DNA of 64,000 nt from Gnetum montanum (lineage: Eukaryota > Streptophyta > Gnetopsida > Gnetales > Gnetaceae): positions 802,102 through 866,101 of the forward strand of contig MNCI01034266.1 in NCBI GenBank assembly GCA_015680685.1, written 5' to 3'. The first letter of the stretch is position 1. The number at the start of each line of letters is the position of its first letter. The position numbers and the translations under genes are program-made. Positions 56,050 through 64,000 of this stretch are shown one piece after another. The notes beneath the pieces are model-generated. The model was not told the origin of the DNA, did not search any database, and worked only from the letters and a program-made list of their open reading frames with translations.

Positions 56050-58895
56050 ATGTGTATGACAAAACAAAAATGGAAGTAGCTTGATGTAGTTTATGTACTT
56101 GATGGTGGTGGCTCTTCTATCAGCTACTTCCCCTTATCATCAAGCCTATTAAATTTATATCTATTAAGTAATGCTTGAAATTTTTCTTCTACTATCTAGG
56201 GATTGTGTACCATCCATGCTTATTAAGTAATGTGTGATGAAGTCAGTACATCCCATGAGTATGGAAACTATGGGAAAATTTGATTTTCTTTTACATACCA
56301 TGTCATGAAATGTCACCTTTCTTTCAATGCTCTGGCTACCTTTCTAAGTTCCTAATAATCTAATATGTGACAAGCCAAGTTAGCTACAACATCTTCTTGG
56401 CCTTGATAGCTAGCCTTGACAATCTCGAGTTGTGTGTTTTTCACGTCTAGCTTTGGTAGTACATCCATTTTTTCAACAAACTCCTTCTCATATAAAACAT
56501 ACATGGCCACTACTTATTGGTCTAGCTTATTTTTAAGCTTTCCTACTATTAACATGGCTAGGTTAGCGTAACAAAGATTAGCTAATCCCATGTACTCTAT
56601 AAGATCTTCGATCTACAAGTCTTTGTTCTTTGTTTTTGCCTAGTGGACATGAGTGATGCTATCCAAGATTGGTTTCTAATTGGGATTTTGCATAGATATA
56701 GAACTAATCTTGGCCCTTGCCATCTGGATCTTCTTCTCATTGCTCGATTTATACATGAACACCTAGTATCTAAAATTTTCCTTGAGCCTCTCATGCTTTT
56801 TAGCCTCATTCTATCACATGCTTATTTCTATGGTAGATTTCTATCTTATTTTGTGGATTTCCTCCATTCACAAGGTTCTATTTTCTCTAAGCATGGACTC
56901 ATGTCTTGGTTAACCCTCATACGTTATTGTCTTAATTGATGGATGCTTTCTTCAAGAACATTCTTCTATTTTTCCACATTAGTCAACCTTGTGTTGTCTG
57001 TAGCTAATTATTTATTTTCTTCTTACAAGGAAATGGGTTCTTTGGCATGTTCCAATGTCTAAGCTTCTACCACTAAAGCATCCCATGCTACCTTCTTCTT
57101 CTCCTTTTCCATCTGCATGTATTGATCAACCAACCTATTCACATGATCATTTCTAAATTGTTCAGTTAGTATGATGCCACAAACTATACAGGGTCTCTTC
57201 TTTCAACTTGTAGGATGCTTAGCTCTTCTTGTAACCTATTAACTTCATTTTCAACATGCTCCACCCTAGTCTCGGCCATGGCCAAGTTTTCGTTAGTGGT
57301 GATCAATTTAGACTACACTATAGTAATATCACTTGGGATATCAAACAAATTCTACATGACCTATCCTATCTACAATATTCTATCAAGGATGTCCTCATGT
57401 TCAGTAGGATTCATTAACAAATTGATAAGAATTTGAGCATCTCTTACTCTTGAAAGATCTACCAATGGCATAATAGGAACATTGAATGATTCTTTAATGT
57501 GATCTATGATCTCCTCTGCTACTCCTGCTACATCTTGATGCTACATTACTACCACTGTGGATCCTTCTTCAGTATCAAGCATTACTATGAATGATGTAAT
57601 GTTCCATGATATCTATTGTGATCATTCATTCCATCCTCCTAACTAAAGTGAAATCTTCCCACTGATAATATTTGCTAAAACTATGGATTTAATTGCACTA
57701 TCAATGACCTTATATAGAATTCCTTCTTCTCTTGTTCCCCAATTCATAGTTTCTACAATCTATTACAAATGGCTCATCGATGGCTTGTAATACTATGGTG
57801 GTGGTGGAGCTTATTCCTACCATATTTGTTCCTACTATTATTTCTTATCCCCTTTGTTGACTACTAGGCCCAACTTATTGTTATTGACAAATCGCTAGAG
57901 TGCTACTGGAAAGGGTGGTACCTACAATTCCCTTGATGCCTACTAGTTTTCTTACTTAATCTTTCTTTTAAGGTACTAGCTTGAGCATCTCTACATATAA
58001 AGCATTCTAAGACTTCCTATGGATGCCATTAGTGTACCCTAGGATTCCAACTTTTTTGCACGACTTCCTGATAAGGTAAGGGAATGGAAGTGTCAACTTT
58101 CCTACCTCCTTTTCTTTGAAACATCTTTGAATTTCAAGGAATTATAGATGGGTGATGTTTACATTAAGTTTCTCCATCAAGATGGCACTTCCTTTGGCCA
58201 CATATGTTGATATTTAATTAAGCCTTTTGTTAGGAAATAGGTGGTATGTGCCAATTTTGAAATAGATCTTTTCCTTCAAGGTTAGCACATTGTAATCTTT
58301 GTCATCCTTGACATATGTCTATTGCAACCATAGCCTCCTTACATCAGTGTTAGATCCAATGGAGATCTGTGCCACATTTCCCCCTTCATTGAACACATTG
58401 AGAGCCTTATCAATCACTTTCAATCCATAGGATACTGAAACCCCTTCAGTCTTAACTGTTGCATCGACCTGCTTGTGCTAGAACTAGTATTTCTCTCCTA
58501 AGTATCATTCCATATTACTTGTAAGTGTGGGCCATAGTGGTGATACTCGGTGTTTCATCTTTACTATTTATGGATCAAATTCCATGAATGGATCAAAATT
58601 TATCTCCATGATAACTACAGACATGATCAATATCTCTTGGATGGCCTAGAGGCAATCTGGTGATAGCGTAAGGCACTATTCTTTTTTTGGTGATTGCAAA
58701 ATCTTTGCCTCTCCTTAGGTAGATTTCTCTATGGTAAGAGCAGATTGATGGATGTTGTATGATTGAGCCTCCTACTCTACATGCTCTACTTGCAAGGTTT
58801 ATTTTCTTATTCAGCCTCTTCCACGACTTCTTAGTCTTTTTCTCCCTAGTTGTGAAGGTCCTCCTTCTAGCATTTACTTTTTGGATCATCTGCAA
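56050..58895 (-). pseudogene. ORF of E2, same layout as the E1 ORF
   Basis: Start region near 58895 (LQMIQKVNA), then in another frame EGGPSQLGRKRLRSRGRG, matching the RGRG start of E1. YVKDDKDYNVLTLKEKIYFK and IGTYHLFPNKRLN lie at about 58318-58220. GKLTLPFPYLIRKSCKKVGI and LGYTNGI follow near 58105-58025, again like the putative plant transposon-protein domain. Coiled-coil-like sequence follows (57300-56800). Frameshifts and stops throughout. Product unknown; a role as a particle or accessory protein is inference. Confidence 0.5.
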
Positions 58896-59274
58896 TCAAC
58901 AAGAGTTTGAGATTATTAGATTATTTACATGGATTCTTAACACTTCTTCATCATACTCATACCCTTGGTTAGATTTAATTCCTATTATATTAGGATTGTC
59001 TAGTAAGAAAAAGTTTCAAAAAGAAACCCTTTAAGTAGTATCTCCTTTGGTTACTTATGACCTTCTATCATTCCTTTTCTTTGTATGGTCTACAATAGTT
59101 ATTATGGTTTATTAGGTGTGTCATGTAACTCTTTCTAGCCTTAGCTTAATTGATTAACTTTAAAATTTCTATTATTCCTTTTGTACTTACCCTTTGTATT
59201 ATCTTCTAGGCACTAGAATTTTTTGGCTAAAGCTTCCAATTATATCACACAATTTACACACCACACGCCTACCC

Positions 59275-59330
59275 GACCCACCCCTGCACCCCCACCCCTG
59301 CCCCCCCTCTCCCCCCTCCCCCGACTAAGG
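59275..59330 (-). other. Potential G-quadruplex in the E2 LTR
   Basis: The minus strand has GGGGGAGGGGGGAGAGGGG followed by more G runs separated by one to three bases. It lies roughly 150-200 bases downstream of the minus-strand TATA-like element, in the transcribed part of the LTR. Confidence 0.7.
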
Positions 59331-59620
59331 TAAGCACTCCAAGATTAGCAAGGTTCAAGAATTTTTGAAATTAGAATGACAAGGGCAAAGTTATGAGCAT
59401 TGGAATTTAGTGTGTCAAAGCTCTTGAAAGAAAAAATGGCAAAAACTCTCATATTGCAGAATGATGAATGGAAAATTTTGGCTAACACCTATGCATATAT
59501 ATACTATTTTTATGAAGACAATATCATAGATACGACATCATAAGGCTTATGATATCATAACTACAATATCATTATTAAAAATTTCAGATTTTTCTTTGAT
59601 ATTTCTGGGGAAAAAAGAGG

Positions 59621-61049
59621 TAAATAAAATGTCTCAAAGATATAAAGAATGTTTAGAGGATCCTAGGCTAGTAATGATGAACAATTTTTGAGAATTTCAC
59701 ATTTAAAGTTCATGCAAAAGGAAGCTCAAGTAGCAAAAGTGTATTATTATTAGAAAATGAGTAATAAATTTCTAGTATGTAGAAAGATTATTAGATGTTA
59801 TGGGAAGTCTTGATTGAGTCATGATTGTTTTGGAAGGCACAAGATGATGTGGAAGTGCTTGCCAAGTATGAGATACAATAGTTATACAAGTGGGTCCTCC
59901 CCAAAGTAGGCTCTAGCCCTTAATGCCCTTGTATAACTATGTCTAAAAGTGTCCTGAGGCACTCAATGAGTTGAATGTTAGACATACATGTCTAGCAAAA
60001 TACACATATTAGTATCAAAAAATTTGGAAAACTATGTTACATAAAATCACAAGTCATGGTTAACTCTACAACGAGATGAGATAGACTTTAGAAGAGATTA
60101 TTGAAATTGGAACATGAGGTGTCTTACCATAGGCATAATAAATTTGTTTGCGTAATTAGTGGTTAAAGTAATCATTATCCCTACGTTCCAAGATTCAAAC
60201 CTAGTCTAGACCACATTCCAATGACATTGCATAGTGTCATCTCTTGGATTCACAACCACAAGACTATCATTGTTGCAAAGAGTATTACCACCTAGCATAT
60301 TTTCCAAGGGAGGATTTTATTCATTACACCTTTTTTTTTATTTTTAAGATTCCTGAGAAGTCACCTACCTTCAAGCATGAGTAACATGTCTTTTTAGTGG
60401 AACCCTAGAAATTTATTCTATGCATTGATTTTATTTTATTTTTTAATTGTTTCAACCTTGCTAGAGGACCACCTTTAGGCATAGGTAACATGTCTTTCTA
60501 GTAACATGGTAAGGAAACACATATTTTACTCTTACTCCCATTTTTCATTAGATCTACAAGGATATAATACAACCTAAGCAATAGGATAGAAATTATAGTA
60601 GTAAGCCAAGGAAATGCACAAATCCCCTTGATGTCACACCCTTTGCATTCCCACTTGGTTCTTCACTTTTCAGTCTAGGCATAATGACCATAAGTTTATT
60701 TCTAGATTTATTATGGGAAGAATATCATTATGGCCATGTTAAGAACCTCTTATTATTGGAATGAATGGATAGATGTTGTGGTCTCATTGTATTAAAGAAT
60801 TAGAAAATGTTAAAAAACTCAAAAATTTAAGAAATAAAAAGTATAAAAGAAAAGGAAAATATATCAAGAAAATAGAAAACATAATAAGAAAGTGGAAAAT
60901 TTTCAAAAGTACCTACGTGTCTAGATGGACACCCCCACAACTAGATCAAAATTAGTCAATCAAAATAATGAAGTTGAGAATGTTCAGATAGCTTAGGTGG
61001 AAGTTTCAATGAAATTGGAATATTGATGATATGATTTAACCTACTAGAT
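59621..61049. other. Downstream region of element P, no gene seen
   Basis: AT-rich sequence with no recognisable domain. The plus-strand frame 60773-60955 is lysine/isoleucine-rich and of low complexity. The stretch lies 3' of the integrase of P on the minus strand. Confidence 0.4.
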
Positions 61050-62110
61050 GTTTACCAGTATGAGGTTATGTGGGTTGGATGGGTGATAAATGTGTAAGGC
61101 ATCCAAAGGGTAAGTTTCTTGAATGATATAGGATCCCTTCCAAATCATTTGAAACTTGGCCTTTTGTTGGACATGATTGGCGTTATAATAGAGGAACTTG
61201 TTGCCTGGCCATATCAGTACTTTCCTTATATAAGCATCATGCCTATACTTGATGTCTTATGAATCTCATTGCTCATCAATGCTACTAGCCTATTCTAATC
61301 TTTAGATTAATTGGGCTCTCTCTTTGGGAAAAGATGAAGTTTAGGTTAAGTTGGCTAGTAGTGACTAAAGTTTGAAGCTCTACTTAGATTGGTGGTATTG
61401 GTAATTTACCGTAGACTAGCTCCTAGGGTGAATAGTTGATAGTTAATTACCATGTTATTCTATAGGGCCATAGAGCATCACTCAATTTTGTACTCCAATC
61501 CTTCCTATCTATCCTAGTCAGTATTTTAGTCATCTCATAATTAGTCACTTTGACTCTCCCATTAGGTTGGGGGTGATATGATGTGGTCACCTTATGGTTG
61601 ACCCTAAGTGTTGCATGATTTTTTCAAATCTAGCATCGGTAAAATGAGTCCCATTATTTGATACAAGCATTCTCTAAACTCCAAATCTATTCACCACATG
61701 TCATTGGAAAAACTTGGTAGTTGTCTTGGTTGTACAATATTTTACTACTATTTCCCTCTGCCCACTTGGTGAAGTAATCCACAATCACTATTATATATGC
61801 TTTTCCATTTGACATCAATGTGATGGGGCCCATAAAATCAATTTTCCATATATTGAATGATTCCAGTGGCTAGATTTAGTGTTGTGGTCCTTCATTCCTA
61901 GTTGTTATTCCTCCATCCTTTTGGCACCACTCATAAGATTATGTAAAGTTATGGACATCTATGAATAAGGTAGGCCAGAAGTAACATGTCATAACTAGTT
62001 TTAGTATCATTCTATGCCTTGTATAGTGGCCTCCACATGGACCTTCGTTGATGTCCTTTAGGATTCATTATTGATCACATTCTGACACACAACATCTAAC
62101 TAGCCCATCT
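61050..62110 (-). pseudogene. Integrase of element P, decayed
   Basis: Reading leftward from 62105: LVRCCVSECDQ, then INEGPCGGHYTRHRM, CYFWPTLFIDVHNFT and EWCQKDGGITTRNE (zinc module with altered cysteines). IDFMGPITLMSNGKAYIIVI and VDYFTKWAEGN (about 61840-61755) follow as the core start. VSNNGTHFTDARFEKIMQHL (about 61672-61610) carries the second acid as N-N in place of D-N/Q, so the catalytic D is lost. ILTRIDRKDWSTKLSDALWP is at 61525-61465. The C-terminal segment near 61230-61060 includes FQMIWKGSYIIQE. Confidence 0.75.
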
Positions 62111-62860
62111 ACACCAGTATTGTACAGGTTTCCATTAATTTTCATGTATATTTTTACTTTGTGAAGGAACTATTATTTTTATTTCTTTCTCCATTCAATA
62201 GGAAGCTCTTGTGTTGTTATATAATTCAGATAGTCAGCTATCCATGATGTTCTTGTTGAGTCCACAGCCATCATAGTTTCAATAAATAGATTCTCATCAA
62301 GGACTTGGTCTAACAAAGGTTCTATATGGTCTTGGGATCCCATCCAAGTCTTCACAAGTGATTAGCTATGACATTTTTTATACCCCTCTTGTCAATCATT
62401 GTTATGTCAAATTCTTGCAAGATAATGAGTCATCTAATCACTTGGGGACAAGCTGCTAGTTTGTTCATAAGAAAATGGATGGCACTATGATTAGTGTGGA
62501 TGAAGATTAGGTATCCAAGCATTTAATGTCTAAACTTTTCAGGTGCATACACCACTACCATTAGCTTCTTCTCTATCATTATGTAGTTCAATTATGCCCC
62601 AGTGATGCTTCTACTTGTGTAGTGCATATAGTATGTTCTCTTCTGATCATCTAACTCTGTCAATACTACATGAAGTGCATAGATGGAAACATCTATCATA
62701 ATATGAAAAGGCTTGGAGTAATCTAGTGCTTAAAGGATTAGTGTTTAGATCAATTTCTATTTCAAGGTCTCAAATGCCTTTTCATAAGACCCTATCCATT
62801 CAAAGGATACATCCTTCTTAGCGAGTGCCACTAGTGATTTTTCAAGCTTTAAAAAATTCT
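62111..62860 (-). pseudogene. RNase H of element P, decayed
   Basis: FEWIGSYEKAFETLK (about 62813-62770) opens it. ALDYSKPFHIMIDVSIYALH and VVLTELDDQKRTYYMHYTSR (about 62728-62610) are the typical centre. The IDVS position keeps the first acid of the site. It joins RT on the right and integrase on the left, the standard Ty3/gypsy order. No archaeal-type RNase H was seen, unlike O. Confidence 0.7.
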
Positions 62861-63530
62861 CTATGAATCTTCTATAGTATCTTATGTGGCCTAAGAATGA
62901 TTAGACATCTTTAACTATCTAAGGACTTTGAGTGATATTTTATATGACTCTTACTTTATTAGGATCCACCTCTATTCCTTTTTGTGAAATTATGTACCCT
63001 AAGACAATACCATCCTAGACCATAAGATGGCTTTCCTTCCAATTCAACTTAAGATTATTCTCTACACATCTCTTTAACACCTACTCTAAATGGTCCAATG
63101 CTTATCTAAAATCTAGCCCATATGTAGAAAATTTATTCATAAACACTTCAACATCATTCCCTATTTGTTTCTTGAAGATGCTAAGTACAAGTCTTTGAAA
63201 GGTAGCTGGTGCTTTGCAAAGGCTAAAAGGTATCTGCTTGTAAGCAAGTGTTCTCCATGGACTAGTGAATGTCATCTTCTATTGATCCTCAAGTGTGATG
63301 TACATCTAATTATATCCACTATACCCATCTAGAAAATTATAGTACTCATGTCCTACAATATTATCTAGGACTTGGTCAATAAATGGAAAAGGAAAATGTT
63401 CCTTAAATATGGTAGAATTCAACAATCTAAAGTCAATGCACACTTGTCAATTACCTCCTTTCTTTAGAACTCTCAGCAAAGTATTGACTCATTTACTATA
63501 TGCAATGGGATATATGAACAATCCAGTAGT
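62861..63530 (-). pseudogene. Reverse transcriptase of element P, decayed
   Basis: The frame reads VCIDFRLLNSTIFKEHFPFP and FIDQVLDNIVGHEYYNFLDG (about 63441-63327), then YSGYN, MTFTSPWRTLAYKQIPFSLC and KAPATFQRLVLSIFKKQIGN. VEVFMNKFSTYG (about 63155-63120) stands where the YxDD site should be (MNK in place of MDD), so the enzyme is dead. ESHLMV, GIVLGYIISQKGIEVDPNKV and SFLGHIRYYRRFIE follow. The wording is closest to Athila-type RT as I know it; the lineage call is inference. The 5' part is cut off by the LTR at 63531. Confidence 0.8.
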
Positions 63531-64000
63531 CGAGAGGGTTTAGAGAATCTTTGGTATTTTGATGGGACTAGAATAGCTTCTTTTAATTCTTAAAGTGAAT
63601 TCTCGTGGTTTTTCAATCAGAAATTGTCAAGTCTTTTAAAGGTTCTATTTGAATGCAATTGTTGACATCTATTATCTAGCCAAAATAGAGTCTCGTACGT
63701 GGTAGTTTACGCAGCAATTTTTGGTAGCATAGTAGGATTGTCTTGAAGATATTGCTTGTTTGAGCCTTGGAAGTTTGAATAATTCGTAGATATTGAATTT
63801 GGAATAGCTTTATTGTGAAGTGTTTACTCGTGTCATTCTACCTTGTTTAAATATTTGAGATCTACACAAATCTTCTTTCCTTTCTTTTCTATCTATTTCC
63901 ATCGAATCTTGCTCTATTTCTAGTTTTCTTGTGGAACTATCTCTTTCTCTGGGGAAAATTAGGAGTAGATTGCGGAGTTGTGCTCAAATGTTTTTGCAAA
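63531..64000 (+). repeat. LTR of the G family, truncated by the window edge
   Basis: The reverse complement matches 23880-24430, so this copy is in plus orientation. It interrupts the RT of P. The junction is uncertain by about 15 bases. Several CpGs survive (GAGTCTCGTACGTGG, TTTACGCAGC), suggesting that it is younger than the G copy in element I. Confidence 0.6.

Larger units (their letters stand above)
55842..59620 (-). mobile_element. Element E2, second copy of E
   Basis: The stretch 55890-58990 matches E1 45690-48700 in order and orientation. A remnant of the 3' LTR (GATATGATATCATAATGC at about 55860) abuts LTR F. The 5' LTR lies at about 58990-59620, with TATACTATTTTTATG near 59500 and a TACAATATCAT cluster at 59515-59570. 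No pol domain lies between. It sits downstream of the pol of P and was probably inserted in P. Confidence 0.6.

Noticed and set aside
61050-63530. Endogenous plant pararetrovirus
   Set aside because: The order RT, RNase H, integrase with flanking LTR elements fits Ty3/gypsy; no movement-protein or coat-protein motif was seen.

Overview
This window looks like nuclear DNA from a seed plant with a large, repeat-packed genome. No intact host gene is visible. Almost everything I can identify is decayed LTR retrotransposon, mostly Ty3/gypsy of the Tat/Ogre type. The assignment rests on a retroviral-type RNase H followed by a second, archaeal-type RNase H before the integrase, a combination known from plant Tat elements. 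CpG is strongly depleted except in one LTR (54150-55841), as expected for old methylated repeats. The species cannot be named from the sequence.

The window is a multi-level nest. The oldest layer, element Z, is on the minus strand and reads from a 5' LTR at 53326 and gag-PR at 52622-49060 down to a PR tail at 44886-44680. It continues through a short-unit array, a plus-strand (antisense) ORF remnant at 43231-43731, a ~188-bp tandem array at about 41330, and a last array at 605-240, then runs off the left edge. Into Z went element E1 (about 44887-49054) and, splitting the 188-bp array, the plus-strand element O (2636-40630). O is about 18.5 kb without its insert. It has two ~1.65-kb LTRs, gag, PR, an antisense intron-like gene, RT, RNase H, archaeal-type RNase H and integrase, all broken by stops. 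A minus-strand relative, element I (14761-34238), sits inside O's RT and is flanked by the 5-bp duplication GTCAA. I carries gag and PR but no RT or integrase. About 10.5 kb of foreign DNA sits in I's leader (21970-32468): part of a fourth element G and a region bounded by ~0.5-kb inverted repeats.

Right of Z's LTR come a CpG-rich, apparently younger LTR of the same family (F, 54150-55841) and a second E element (E2, about 55842-59620). Next is a minus-strand gypsy pol (P, 61050-63530, Athila-like by eye). A plus-strand LTR of the G family runs off the right edge.

The O, I and Z elements share LTR sequence, a primer-binding site, short GGCCTTAAACTAG-type arrays and a gag-PR linker with PFVIRVPP-like repeats. 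The most unusual part is the antisense, multi-exon-like ORF between PR and RT, found in both O and Z. It stays open longer than the sense gag-pol frames around it.
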